This document shows positions 1-9,945 of a DNA stretch of 56,940 nt, one piece after another. The DNA is from Lentimicrobiaceae bacterium. Lineage in GTDB: Bacteria; Bacteroidota; Bacteroidia; Bacteroidales; F082. Each line of letters starts with the position of its first letter. Position 1 is the stretch's first letter. The translations under genes were made by a program, and so were the position numbers. The stretch lies in NCBI GenBank assembly GCA_015061315.1, contig SUWV01000016.1:1-56940 (forward strand), in the 5' to 3' direction. Under the pieces are notes generated by a model. That model saw nothing but the letters and a program-made list of their open reading frames with translations, made no database searches and was not told the DNA's origin.

Positions 1-393
1 GGCGATGATATATGGATTGAAAGCATTACCTTCAGTTCCGTTTGCGACAAATGTCAATATCTGCTCACAATCGAGATCGGAGACTTCATTTGTAGAATGA
101 TCGTACAACTTGAACGACAACTCACAGTTTTCATCAGAATAAATCGTCAAATCGTAGATATACTTGTTCACCAATGGAGAGAGACGAGGCAACGCACTGC
201 CTCGCAATTCTTCTCCAAAGAAAACTCCTATTTCCAACATTTCATTTTGCTGCTCAACATCGTTGATATACGCAGCCGCCGTCACATTCATGTTGAACTC
301 AAAGGCATTAGGATTCACCTGCCAATATAATTCTGTCGAGCAGGCAATTCTTGCAATTAAAACTAAACTAATAATAAATAAAAACTTTCTCAT
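1..393 (-). CDS. secreted protein, N-terminal part (runs off window start)
   Basis: An open frame begins with ATG at 393 and stays open to base 1, giving 131 residues. It starts MRKFLFIISLVLIARIACS, a clear signal peptide. The following segment (FEFNMNVTAAAYINDVEQQ, then EIGVFFGEELRGSA) resembles a beta-sandwich module found in large secreted Bacteroidales proteins, often ahead of dockerin or T9SS tails. I recognise the module type but not a specific family. It begins 7 bases after the stop of the cohesin-like gene, on the same strand, so the two are very probably co-transcribed. The C-terminus lies outside the window, so a T9SS tail cannot be checked. Confidence 0.75.
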   Translation of the reverse strand, partial: MRKFLFIISLVLIARIACSTELYWQVNPNAFEFNMNVTAAAYINDVEQQNEMLEIGVFFGEELRGSALPRLSPLVNKYIYDLTIYSDENCELSFKLYDHSTNEVSDLDCEQILTFVANGTEGNAFNPYIIA

Positions 394-400
394 CTGTTAT

Positions 401-2791
401 TTATAATTTATTAAAAGACATTATTTTATCGTTATCATCGTTGCTAAAATACATATAAGCATCGCCAGTTTGCAGAATCTCTAACGAGCCGTCCCAGCCG
501 TAGCCTTCATAATATTTCGCGAACTTTGTCTGAGACTTGATGACATCTCCATCAGCAGGAGTAAAGCCGAAGTCAGTTTCATCAATTGATATTTCTTCAT
601 TGTTGTAATAATTTATCCAGTTCCAGCCTTTTTTAATTATAATCTCATATTGCGCCATATCCGTCAGGAATCCTCTCAACTCTATATTTATCGGATTTGA
701 CATATTAATCATATAAAAGGTCTTGTTGTCGAACATATCCAAAGAACCGTCCCATACACCTTGTTCTTCATAATACAAAGTAAACTCTGTCATAGACTTA
801 ATTATCTGAGCATTATCTCCCAAGGCTTCTTTCAAGGCATCTAATCCTTCCGTTCCATTTATGTTAAGATTTGTCGAATACCAGTTCCAGCCTTGTTTAA
901 GTTCTCTGACATCAGTCGTAAGAAGATCTATCTTCTTGATCTGATTTCCTTCAGAATCCTTATTATTTCCCTTGACATCGCTGAGGATTATGTTTTTGAG
1001 AGAGACTGTCGCCGTTTCTGTTTGCATCTCAAGATTTCTGTTGAGACGTATCTTTAGCACCGCTCCTTCATTGCCACTTATAATAGCGTTGCTCATCGAG
1101 AACATTATGATCTTAAAAGTAGAATCGTTGATAGGGACACTCGTAAGCGAGAATCCTTGACAGCGTTCCGTGAGACTGATATCACTGCTTTGTAAGGTGT
1201 AATATTCATTTGGATAACTGAAGTCTACCTGCAATGCTGTTATCTCAGAATAGTTATCCATATTGACAAGTACATCTAAATACTTATCAGACACCACAGC
1301 TTCGTTGTCAATGGAAAGTCCGTTAGGTTCATATCTGCTGCCAATGACCTTCACCAACTGCAAGCCGTTTGTAGGATCGTTGCTGTAGATACGCATGGTA
1401 CTTTTGAAATCGCCTTCAGTAGTTTTATTGCAACTTATGGTGATGTTTGCGTTGCCGTAATTATTGATAACTAAAGGAAATTCCGTCAAACACGAAAGAT
1501 AACTGTCGTTAAATTTCACGCTGTCGATGCGAAGTGGTGCATTGCCGTTGTTTGTTATACGGAAATCTTTCTGTATGACTTCCGTAATCGATGAACTCGC
1601 CAAATCCACAGTAGAACTGACAGAGATCTTAGGCGAACTCACGCTGACATAACCGCTGTAGGAGCCAGACATCACGTTATGTGCCTGAGCATCGGTAAGG
1701 ATAACCTTCTTAGGATAAAGATAATGATGTCCGGAGGTTCCCTTTATCTTTACCTTGAAACTTGCTATTACGCCATCATCACCGATGAATGAGGAGTTTG
1801 TAGGAGAATATGCCACCAACACAAGAGTGTCGTTTCTCATGCTCGCCATTCCCACGTGGTCGGTCTTACGCGATGAGAGTTCGAAACCGTTGGTCTGATA
1901 TTGCAGAGCCGAAGGCATCTTGATACAGAACTGGAATCCTGTGATGGCATCCATATTATTTACCTTGATATTAACATCGACTATGCTGTCGCAATATCCG
2001 CTTGTTGAAACAATACGCAGTTCATTCACCGAATAAGGATCCGCTATAACCTTCGCTGTCTGGTTTCCGTTAGAAGCGTCGGAGACGACTGTCACACTAT
2101 AGTTCACCGCTCCTGCCGCCACAGGCGAATACACTATAGTGAAAGAAGCAGAACTTCCGGCGGAAAGCACTTTCTCCGTAAACGACGGACATGAAAGCGT
2201 CGCATCTGAGAATTGCAGCCCGCTTATTGTCAGGGGCATGTTACCGACATTCTTAACTGTGAGCGTCTTGTTATATGTACTTCTTATAGGGACATGACCA
2301 TAGTTGAGTTGTGGCGTTCTTATCTCTATCTTAGGCGTCAGCACATTGACTGAGCCGTTGTATGTAGTGAGCGGCAGTTCGTTACCAGCAGCATTTACCA
2401 ACTTCGCTTTTGTATGATTAAGAGGGAAACTGCCTGGCTCTTTGCCTATTCTCAGCTGAAATGTGGCAACCTTGCCCTCATTGCCAGTGAACGCTTTGCC
2501 CGACAAGGAGAAAGCATATAGCTTGAGTGTGCCGTTAACGACAGATGCCACTAATTGGTGATCTACACTTCTGTAAAGCACTGCCGAGTTTGCCACGTAA
2601 CTAAGATTCTCGCCGAGAGGAATCTCCGTCTGAAATGCTACGAAAGAATCCGTGTTCGTTACCGACAACTCAATCTCAACAACACCCTGCGGCGCAGCCT
2701 CAGCCGACGACAGCGACATGCTGTTCTGCGCACTGAGCTGTGTGCTGTGAGCTATGAGAAGAACTGATATTATTTTTAAAAATCTTGTCAT
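401..2791 (-). CDS. exported protein with three cohesin-like domains
   Basis: 796 residues with an N-terminal signal peptide (cleavage likely after LSAQ, about residue 22). Three cohesin-like beta-sandwich domains are visible at roughly 25-150, 255-385 and 490-620. Each has the typical order: opening strand (VVEIELSVTNTDSFVAFQ), a GNEGxVATFxLRI or GDDGVIASFKVKI strand, and a closing NGSVNV/SGYVSV strand. Between them lie two Ig-like spacers of the ASPM/SPD-2/hydin type (LTVKNVGNMPLTISGLQF, FRITNNGNAPLRIDSVKF). The C-terminus holds two copies of a GWNWYS/GWNWIN repeat, each ending in WDGSL, from about 634 and 721. No canonical T9SS type A tail is seen. It lies downstream of the FISUMP and subtilase genes in a probable exported-protein operon. 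Cohesin-like domains suggest a scaffold or adhesion role; binding to dockerins is inference. Confidence 0.8.
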   Translation of the reverse strand: MTRFLKIISVLLIAHSTQLSAQNSMSLSSAEAAPQGVVEIELSVTNTDSFVAFQTEIPLGENLSYVANSAVLYRSVDHQLVASVVNGTLKLYAFSLSGKAFTGNEGKVATFQLRIGKEPGSFPLNHTKAKLVNAAGNELPLTTYNGSVNVLTPKIEIRTPQLNYGHVPIRSTYNKTLTVKNVGNMPLTISGLQFSDATLSCPSFTEKVLSAGSSASFTIVYSPVAAGAVNYSVTVVSDASNGNQTAKVIADPYSVNELRIVSTSGYCDSIVDVNIKVNNMDAITGFQFCIKMPSALQYQTNGFELSSRKTDHVGMASMRNDTLVLVAYSPTNSSFIGDDGVIASFKVKIKGTSGHHYLYPKKVILTDAQAHNVMSGSYSGYVSVSSPKISVSSTVDLASSSITEVIQKDFRITNNGNAPLRIDSVKFNDSYLSCLTEFPLVINNYGNANITISCNKTTEGDFKSTMRIYSNDPTNGLQLVKVIGSRYEPNGLSIDNEAVVSDKYLDVLVNMDNYSEITALQVDFSYPNEYYTLQSSDISLTERCQGFSLTSVPINDSTFKIIMFSMSNAIISGNEGAVLKIRLNRNLEMQTETATVSLKNIILSDVKGNNKDSEGNQIKKIDLLTTDVRELKQGWNWYSTNLNINGTEGLDALKEALGDNAQIIKSMTEFTLYYEEQGVWDGSLDMFDNKTFYMINMSNPINIELRGFLTDMAQYEIIIKKGWNWINYYNNEEISIDETDFGFTPADGDVIKSQTKFAKYYEGYGWDGSLEILQTGDAYMYFSNDDNDKIMSFNKL

Positions 2792-2818
2792 AGTTTTGTT
2801 TTTTAAGAACTTTGAGCC

Positions 2819-2852
2819 TTGAGCTAAGAACTGTTCAACAGCCTTAGCTCAA
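2819..2852 (-). terminator. hairpin between two exported-protein genes
   Basis: An inverted repeat with 10-bp arms (TTGAGCTAAG at 2819-2828 and CTTAGCTCAA at 2843-2852) encloses a smaller CTGTT/AACAG stem. It lies in the 86-bp gap after the FISUMP stop. There is no T-run on the minus strand, so it may attenuate transcription or stabilise an mRNA end rather than act as a full intrinsic terminator. Confidence 0.4.
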
Positions 2853-2877
2853 CTAAAAATGAATGCATGAGACGCTT

Positions 2878-5103
2878 TTATTCTCGGACAGGACGCACCG
2901 TGAAGCCATAATCGCGATTGTAGTCGCGCATGTAATGACTATCGTTATCGATGGAGAGGATCCACGCTTTAGTACTGCCATTCGGTGTAGAGCTCCAATA
3001 GTAGCCGTCGAAACCTGCATAACTGAGCGATGACACACCGCGACAACCCGCAGCAGGAAGGAAGATACTACTACCGTTTGGACCGGTAACTTTATAACCC
3101 ATAGTTCCATTTTGCAACAACCATGTCCATGTGCACTCATTTACCAACTCACGCATTTCTGCTTCTGTTGGCATTCTCCAGTCTCCGCCCCAGTTGGCAG
3201 TGGCTGCGTCGTATTGGGCGTTGCCACTGATATAGCTCATAGATTCTCCGTAGGTAACGCTGTTTTCCTCAGTATATCTATTTTTTGTAACAATTTCTCC
3301 CCATGCATAATAATTACCATACTCTTCTGGGGTTGATGCACCTACATTGTATGTAGCCCATTTCAAACCTGAAGGCAGACCGAGATCTACATAATCTGTA
3401 AATGCACTCTCTGCTAATGTCGTAAATGAAACGACTTCACTATATGAAGTACCATAACTATTTGTAGTGTATGCCTTAACATAATATGTAGTATTAGGTG
3501 TTAAATCTACAAGAGCTTGTTTTATATCTCCTAAAGCATTTTCCAAAACCACATTGTTGTCTGCTTCAGTAGGATTTGGATTAGTACCCCAATAGAAGCC
3601 ACATGCTGTTATTTCTGTGCTACTCGAGACGTATGTATCTACAATAGCAGCAATGTCTGTACTATTTATTGTAACAGAAACCGATGGCGCTTCTTCATCT
3701 TCACTGTCTTTGACAGGACGTATTGTACGTCCATAATATCTATCACCGCTTGATACATAATGTTCGCTACTACCCAAATACATATAATAAGAGCCGACAT
3801 TATCGTCTTTTGGTATAGAACTCCAATAACGTCCAGCAGGAATAAATATGCTATTGTCGTTGGTTTTAGATTTCACCTTATAACCATTTACTCCGTTTTG
3901 TGTTGTCCACTCCCAAGTACAATAATCTATCAACTCATGCATTTCTGTATTTGTTGGCATTCTCCATCCTTCGCCCCAGTTGGCAGCGGCAGCATCATAT
4001 TGAAGATTGCCGCTTATGTCGTTCATAAGCATACCGTAGGTTTCGCTGTTAGAGTGTGTATATTCAGTCTTAGGAGTAACCTCACCCCATGCATAATAAT
4101 TACCATACTCTTCTGGGGACGATGCACCTACGTTATATGTAGCCCATTTCAATTTGCTTGGCAAGCCGAGATCTACGTAATCATACTCAACTTTATCCAA
4201 TGTTGTGAAAGAGATTACCTCACTATATGAAGTACCGGAACTATTAGTAGCGTATGCTTTTACATAATATGTAGTATTAGGAGTTAAGTTTGTTATACCC
4301 TTTGCTATACTTCCTGTTGTGTTTTCCAAAACCACATTGTTGTCTGCTTCTGTAGGATTTGGATTAGTACCCCAATAGAAGCCACGTGCTGTTATCTCAG
4401 AAATTGGACTTGACACGTATGTATTTACCACAGCTGTAATATCTGTACTATTTACAGATACCGCAACAGATGGTGTATCTCCATCCTTCCATTCTCTGAC
4501 AGGACGCACCGAGTAACCGTAAAAGCGAAGGATGTTGCTCACATAATGTACACCACTATGAAAATAAAAGTAGAACGCTTCGCCCGTATAGTTTGAATTA
4601 GGCGTAGAACTCCAATAGTAGGTAGAAGCACAGCTGCCATCGGTAAATGAAGTTCCAGACCAATAGCCTGATGCTGGAAGAAAGATGATGTTGCCGTTAG
4701 GTCCAGTAACTTTATACCCCCTAACACCGTTCTGCTTAATCCATTCCCAGGTACATCTGCTTGATAATTCTTCCATCTGAGTTCGAGTAGGCATTTTCCA
4801 GCCTTCGCCCCAGTTGGCGGTAGCGGCATCATACTGAGGGTTGCCGCTGAAGTCACTGATATTTTGTTCATATGTCACGCTGTTAGATTGTGTGTATTCA
4901 TCCTTTGGTTTTGTCTCACCCCAAGCATAATGGTTGCCATATTGTTCCGGCACGCTAGCTCCCACATTACATGTTGCCCATTTTACACTAAGTCCAAGGT
5001 CAACCCATTCATGTCCGTTCTCAATGTTATCTTGAGAATACAATGGCTGATAAAATCCCATTATACAGCCAAGGATTATTGTTATTAAAGAAGTCTTTTT
5101 CAT
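2878..5103 (-). CDS. secreted protein with three FISUMP domains
   Basis: 741 residues from the ATG at 5103. The frame extends upstream to 5133, but MKKTSLITIILGCIMGFYQ is the evident signal peptide. The protein alternates three copies of the Fibrobacter succinogenes major paralogous domain (FISUMP; signature YVDLGLPSGLKWATYNVGAS, then YGNYYAWGE, ANWGxxWRMPT, YYWSSTP, and closing TVRPVRE) with two fibronectin-III-like linkers (ITARGFYWGTNPNPTEADNN to SYSEVISFTTL). FISUMP copies begin near residues 30, 311 and 571. The copies are very similar, including at the DNA level, which indicates recent internal duplication. Its substrate or binding role is unknown; this family is generally surface or secreted. 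It follows the subtilase gene across a 118-bp repeat-rich gap. The last domain runs to the C-terminus, with no separate sorting tail visible. Confidence 0.85.
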   Translation of the reverse strand: MKKTSLITIILGCIMGFYQPLYSQDNIENGHEWVDLGLSVKWATCNVGASVPEQYGNHYAWGETKPKDEYTQSNSVTYEQNISDFSGNPQYDAATANWGEGWKMPTRTQMEELSSRCTWEWIKQNGVRGYKVTGPNGNIIFLPASGYWSGTSFTDGSCASTYYWSSTPNSNYTGEAFYFYFHSGVHYVSNILRFYGYSVRPVREWKDGDTPSVAVSVNSTDITAVVNTYVSSPISEITARGFYWGTNPNPTEADNNVVLENTTGSIAKGITNLTPNTTYYVKAYATNSSGTSYSEVISFTTLDKVEYDYVDLGLPSKLKWATYNVGASSPEEYGNYYAWGEVTPKTEYTHSNSETYGMLMNDISGNLQYDAAAANWGEGWRMPTNTEMHELIDYCTWEWTTQNGVNGYKVKSKTNDNSIFIPAGRYWSSIPKDDNVGSYYMYLGSSEHYVSSGDRYYGRTIRPVKDSEDEEAPSVSVTINSTDIAAIVDTYVSSSTEITACGFYWGTNPNPTEADNNVVLENALGDIKQALVDLTPNTTYYVKAYTTNSYGTSYSEVVSFTTLAESAFTDYVDLGLPSGLKWATYNVGASTPEEYGNYYAWGEIVTKNRYTEENSVTYGESMSYISGNAQYDAATANWGGDWRMPTEAEMRELVNECTWTWLLQNGTMGYKVTGPNGSSIFLPAAGCRGVSSLSYAGFDGYYWSSTPNGSTKAWILSIDNDSHYMRDYNRDYGFTVRPVRE

Positions 5104-5105
5104 AA

Positions 5106-5219
5106 TTATTTTATTTAAAATATCAACAGACAACGGACAACAGACAACAGACCTTGGGTATGCATCAGCATCAACGTGGACAAAGACTGTTGACCGTTGA
5201 CTGTTGACCGTTGACTGAA
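5106..5219. repeat. 7-bp tandem repeats between exported-protein genes
   Basis: Nearly the whole gap is built from degenerate heptamers: CAACAGA/CAACGGA units at about 5124-5151, and alternating TTGACCG/TTGACTG units at about 5188-5218. The second block could pair partly with the first. This belongs to the widespread short-tandem-repeat family of this window. Confidence 0.7.
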
Positions 5220-5221
5220 AT

Positions 5222-8200
5222 TTATTTCATATAAACCACTTTATTTCTTTGTATCATGTTTCCATTTACGTACATATTAATAATGTATATTCCTGTTGGG
5301 ACGTCAGATTTAGGCTGCCATTCGTAGCTGTATCTGCCACGGCTTTGTGTGCCGAGTTCTATATTTGCAACTTCCTGTCCCATAATGTTGGTGATAGTGA
5401 ATGTCACCTTGCCATCGTTCTTTGCGATAACATACGGTATGTTGATGCTTGCGTTGAAAGGATTAGGATATGGAGATTTGAGGATAAAGATGTCGTTGTT
5501 TTCAGTAATGCCTACTGTCTCTTCCACCGCGAGTACGTTGCTGCCGCTTGGGTCTGCCAATATCATTTCGTCAACATCGGCATAGCCAACTTTCAAGATA
5601 GCGTGCTTGCCAGCACTAAGTTTTTCACCGCTCAGACTATATGCCATGAACATATATCTTCCGTCGTTGACATACTGGCTCACCTGCTCAAACTTATCCA
5701 TAGCGCCGAGAACTTCAATCATAGATTCATCATCACAGTCAAGATAAACCTGGACACCGCCGAGTTCTACTGGAGTATCGACATACAAGATACCGTCTTC
5801 TACATAATATTTGGCTGTTGCAACAGGTGCTCTGTCAGCATCATATTTTCCGTTGATAATTACGTTTACTATACCTACTATATCCATGACGTCAATCTCG
5901 CCATCGCCATTGATGTCGGCTGCACCGAATACGAAAGGCTGAGGCACATCGCCGGTAATGTAAGAAACCACTGTCACAATATCTGCCACGTCGACAGCGA
6001 GGCTGCCGTTAGCGTCGCCAGGCTGCGCTGTGAGAGGAACGGTAGAAACATTAGTTGAAGCGTCGCTTTCTGTGAGGTTGGTACGCATCGACCTGTAGAA
6101 ATAATAGTAACGTTCGCCAGGAACAACATCAAAATCGGTGAACTCAGTCTCTGTTATCATCTCTGTATTGACGAGTACAGTATCAGTATTGACACCGCGA
6201 GTATCTTTTTGGTAACGATACATATTCCATCCCAAGTGGTCGTTGAAGTAAGTAGAGTCGTTTTCCCATGTAAGTTCAACCTTGCCGATGCCAGGAGTAG
6301 CCTCGAAGCCTGCGCTCATCGAGCCAGCAGCAGACACCTGCACGTTAAAACGCATATTCTCTACAGGAATATCGAAATACTCATTATCTCTTGCATTATC
6401 CACATAGATACGGTTGAGACCGTCAGTAACAGAAGAAGCGTTCAAGTCTAAATAGACAGTGTATATAGTACCGTCAGCGTTCCAGCTTCCGTCTTCTGCT
6501 ATAGCCACCTGAGTATAAGGAGGACGCACGCCCATAGCCACCATAGGAGCTACAGCAACATCCATAGGGCGGTTGAAATAAACCTCGAATTTATGACGGC
6601 CCACGCCGAGAGGAATCACCTCTTCAAACTCATCCTGAGCATCCTTACCATTGACAAGAACCTTCCAAACTATGCCATGAGCCTTTGACGAAGGACGACG
6701 CTCAGCTGTGCTTTCATCTATATCATTGAGAGAAGTAGAGTTCGGAGTATCAATATCATAGATACGAGAACTAATAATCTCATCATTTGAAGAACCAAGA
6801 TAAGTGCCCCTCAAAGGGAATATAGTCATAGCACTACCAGTATGGGCAATATCATAATAAGAATAAATATGACTGCCACTCTTCTGATAATTACTGAATA
6901 TATTACCCAACAATGTATAACCTAATTTATCCACGTCATAAATATAACCTTTACAATCACTGCTATTATAATTACCTATAATATTATTACCAGCCTCATA
7001 AATACCACCTACACCATTATATGAAGTTATGTTAGCATCGTTTACACTTGCATAATATCCGATTGTATTTACATATAAAGCGTTATTGTAAAGGATATTG
7101 CTATTTGTATAATTAGGTCGATAATAATAATAAGTAGAAGTAGAAAAAGAAGAATATCTAACGATACAATTGTCTATTGTAGCTTTTCTCTTATAATTCA
7201 TCTCTACATTATTGATTTGTGTATTATCTAAGACATCGCTTACAAATTCAAACACATCGTCTCCTTGAGAATAACAATAATGATATTCTGCATGATTATC
7301 ATTGTAAATTTTTGCATATTCTATCACACAATATGAAAGAGTATCGCTGCGGTTCAGATCCAAACTATAGCCAGATACACCAAGGTCTGTCTTTGTAAAG
7401 GTAATCATATTACCAGGTTCGCCTTTTGCTATTATCTTTCCTTTGTTAACAAGGCTAATATTGTCTTTAAATCTTATGGTAGTTCCAGGCTCAATAGTAA
7501 GTGTCACGCCTTCTGGTATACCGAGAGTCTCTGTAACTATATAATGTACGTTAGGTTCAAGGGTGGTATTTTCTGAGATAATACCTTTCAACTCTACTCC
7601 GTTTTCCACTTGTATGGTGAAAGGATATTCCATAACGTATTCGGCATTAGGGCAGCTTGCTTTCAATACTAAATTAATATAACGTCCGTCAACAACGTTT
7701 TCATTTATTTTAAGTATCACTGGGTTCACAGCCTTGCTCTTTGCGTAAGCCGAGAGATTATGTCCGAAGTCTATGTTATCGTTATCGATAAACTCTATTG
7801 TATTTTCATCTTCATATTCTGCAAATTCAATCCAGTAAGTAATATCTTCTGCTGCGCCCCAGGTGGTACGTAATGTAGGATAGAACAACATCGTCTCGCC
7901 AGCATCAGGGCGTAAGTCTCCGTCGCCTTCTTCAGTATCGTTAAGTTCGTAAGTCACCATTTGCAATTGTGCCGGTGCAGGTCCTGCGTTATAGCAAGCC
8001 TCGAAATCAACGTTAGCACCAGAGGTATTGATAAGGTCGCCCCAGAGCATCTCCTGTGAAGCATACGGTTTGGCGTGGAGAAGAGCCGAGATACCGCCAG
8101 CTACCAAAGGACAAGCCATAGATGTGCCGTTGAAGTATTTGTACTTTCCGTTTGGCACTGTACTTATTATGCTTACTCCAGGAGCCTGCAACTCGTAGTT

Positions 8201-9547
8201 ATAGAGTTGTTCTTCGCTATATCCGGAATAAGAAGGACCGTCGCAGTCGTAATTAGAAAATCCTGCCAAACCATTTTCTGATGTCGCTTCCACGCCGAGG
8301 ACAAAGGTGAAAGCAGCTGGGTACATTGGTTTGTTTGGTTTATAAGGGTCTGCACAAAGTGCTACTGGGTCTATATTCAAGCCGTCATTACCGGCTGCTG
8401 CCACAAGTATGCTGTTCTGGTAAGCCTGAGCGAGAACTTGTTCCAACGCAATAGAGTAAGCGTAAGTACCGATGCTCATGCTAATGATGTCGGCGCCGTT
8501 GTCTTTGGCGTAGCTTATGCCTTCAATGAGTGTTGAGATAGAACCTTGTCCGTTGCTTTGCATAACAGTAACAGGCATGATAAAGGCGTTAGGGTTTGCG
8601 CCAGCAATACCTTTACCGTTGGTACCAACGGCGGCTGCAATACCGGCGCAGTGTGTGCCATGGCTGTTATAGTCTTTAATAGTAGCGGTTTTGTTCACGA
8701 AATCATAGCCGTGCAAGTCATCTTTGTAACCGTTGCCGTCATCGTCGGAATTGTTCGCAATTTCATTAGGATTAGTCCAGATGTTATCAGCGAGGTCTGG
8801 GTGTTCGATGTCAACACCGGTATCGAGTATAGCAATGACTGCGCGGTCGGTGCTGTGGTTCTCATAATGTTCAGCATCTTCCTCACATATACGCCAAAGT
8901 TCATCAATATTTGTTGCGGCGATACCCCATTGCTGAGAATAATAAGGTTCTTTTCTGTAAGTCTTGTAAGCGAAATAATTATAGTCAGGGTCTCTGTCAT
9001 CACCCTCACCACTCAGCGACTCGGTGACCTGGTGACTTGGTGACTCTTCTATTCCCACAGAATAAATGAAATAGTTAGGTTCAGCAAACTCTACTTCATC
9101 CATTGCGTTAAACTCCTCGATAAGATTGTCGGTGAGAGCGCGGATGTCGAATTCAGGCTGTCCAGCTCTGTCGGCAGGAGTGTTAATCTTCACCAAGCAT
9201 AGACGGCTCAGGTCGCGTTCCACCACATCCCCGCCGTTATAGCTCTTTGAAGAACGCAGTTGGCGTTTAGGGTCATCGTTCGGACAAAGTCTGTCGATAG
9301 AGACGAGTTCATATCTTTTCAGTACTTTGTCAACAGTAGAGATACCTGTACTTCTCAGTTTGTTATCTCTGTCGTACTCCAAACCAAAGGAAGAGTTGTC
9401 GGCGAACTTCACGATTATTTCGCCTTCCACTGAGTTGAAACGATTCATCTGGTCGATCTTAACGACCTCATCATCGTTATTCGTGCTCTGCGCATTCAAC
9501 CCCACCACGGAGATTAGAAATGCAATGATAAGTAAAAACTTTCTCAT
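5222..9547 (-). CDS. subtilisin-like serine protease with dockerin and T9SS tail
   Basis: 1441 residues with a signal peptide (MRKFLLIIAFLISVVGLNAQ). The S8 peptidase domain spans about 205-495 with the complete catalytic triad: Asp242 in AILDTGVDIEHPDL, His296 in NSHGTHCAG, Ser476 in FNGTSMACP, plus oxyanion Asn387 in AAAGND. A propeptide-like region lies before it. A beta-sandwich and an N/Y-rich probable right-handed beta-helix follow (about 500-960). A dockerin-type pair of calcium loops (GDANGSLAVDVAD; DINGDGEIDVMD) lies near 1176-1235, followed by a cohesin-like stretch. The last ~80 residues are a T9SS type A sorting domain (YPNPFNASINIPY to RNKVVYMK). It is expected to be exported through the T9SS and anchored or released at the cell surface. 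Residues about 168-180 are encoded by an 8-bp DNA repeat (see that entry). Confidence 0.93.
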   Translation of the reverse strand: MRKFLLIIAFLISVVGLNAQSTNNDDEVVKIDQMNRFNSVEGEIIVKFADNSSFGLEYDRDNKLRSTGISTVDKVLKRYELVSIDRLCPNDDPKRQLRSSKSYNGGDVVERDLSRLCLVKINTPADRAGQPEFDIRALTDNLIEEFNAMDEVEFAEPNYFIYSVGIEESPSHQVTESLSGEGDDRDPDYNYFAYKTYRKEPYYSQQWGIAATNIDELWRICEEDAEHYENHSTDRAVIAILDTGVDIEHPDLADNIWTNPNEIANNSDDDGNGYKDDLHGYDFVNKTATIKDYNSHGTHCAGIAAAVGTNGKGIAGANPNAFIMPVTVMQSNGQGSISTLIEGISYAKDNGADIISMSIGTYAYSIALEQVLAQAYQNSILVAAAGNDGLNIDPVALCADPYKPNKPMYPAAFTFVLGVEATSENGLAGFSNYDCDGPSYSGYSEEQLYNYELQAPGVSIISTVPNGKYKYFNGTSMACPLVAGGISALLHAKPYASQEMLWGDLINTSGANVDFEACYNAGPAPAQLQMVTYELNDTEEGDGDLRPDAGETMLFYPTLRTTWGAAEDITYWIEFAEYEDENTIEFIDNDNIDFGHNLSAYAKSKAVNPVILKINENVVDGRYINLVLKASCPNAEYVMEYPFTIQVENGVELKGIISENTTLEPNVHYIVTETLGIPEGVTLTIEPGTTIRFKDNISLVNKGKIIAKGEPGNMITFTKTDLGVSGYSLDLNRSDTLSYCVIEYAKIYNDNHAEYHYCYSQGDDVFEFVSDVLDNTQINNVEMNYKRKATIDNCIVRYSSFSTSTYYYYRPNYTNSNILYNNALYVNTIGYYASVNDANITSYNGVGGIYEAGNNIIGNYNSSDCKGYIYDVDKLGYTLLGNIFSNYQKSGSHIYSYYDIAHTGSAMTIFPLRGTYLGSSNDEIISSRIYDIDTPNSTSLNDIDESTAERRPSSKAHGIVWKVLVNGKDAQDEFEEVIPLGVGRHKFEVYFNRPMDVAVAPMVAMGVRPPYTQVAIAEDGSWNADGTIYTVYLDLNASSVTDGLNRIYVDNARDNEYFDIPVENMRFNVQVSAAGSMSAGFEATPGIGKVELTWENDSTYFNDHLGWNMYRYQKDTRGVNTDTVLVNTEMITETEFTDFDVVPGERYYYFYRSMRTNLTESDASTNVSTVPLTAQPGDANGSLAVDVADIVTVVSYITGDVPQPFVFGAADINGDGEIDVMDIVGIVNVIINGKYDADRAPVATAKYYVEDGILYVDTPVELGGVQVYLDCDDESMIEVLGAMDKFEQVSQYVNDGRYMFMAYSLSGEKLSAGKHAILKVGYADVDEMILADPSGSNVLAVEETVGITENNDIFILKSPYPNPFNASINIPYVIAKNDGKVTFTITNIMGQEVANIELGTQSRGRYSYEWQPKSDVPTGIYIINMYVNGNMIQRNKVVYMK
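9011..9046 (-). repeat. 8-bp repeat array inside the subtilase gene
   Basis: Read on the minus strand the segment is GAGTCACC AAGTCACC AGGTCACC GAGTCGCT, four degenerate copies of RAGTCACC. It encodes residues around ESPSHQVTESLS. The same octamer (GGTGACTY on the other strand) forms intergenic arrays at 28694, 29667 and 40138. It lies between the propeptide-like segment and the catalytic domain, probably a tolerant linker. Confidence 0.75.
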
Positions 9548-9945
9548 AATGTTTATTTTTTTAATGGTTAATTTCTTTTTTGGTGTAGAGTGTAGAGTTT
9601 AGAGTAGTTTAAAGTTTTTAGTTCAGAGTTTTTAGTTTATAGTAGTTAGATGTTTTTCAGATTTTCAATTTCTCAGATTTTCAGATTCATTAATAAAAAA
9701 GGTGCGACATTATCCAGATTGTAGCCAAAGGCATCGCCAAACGCCCACATCATCAATCAAGGATAATCCCACACCAACACGTGCAGGTATCACTCTTTGC
9801 TTACAATGATGTTTAAATTTGGCGAATTTAATGGCTATACAAGCAAATAGTAAAAACCTAAGTTTAATATAATATATCTAAAAATCTAAATTTCTGTTTC
9901 TTAATGTATGTTTTAAAGTTCTATAATTCGTTTTTCTATCGTCTG

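Noticed and set aside
2878..5103. frameshift or chimera, because of three near-identical domains
   Set aside because: The frame is continuous and the domains differ at many positions, so internal duplication is the simpler explanation.
8546..9043. 165-residue plus-strand frame opposite the subtilase
   Set aside because: It overlaps the catalytic His/Asp region of a clear S8 protease in antisense and has no family features.
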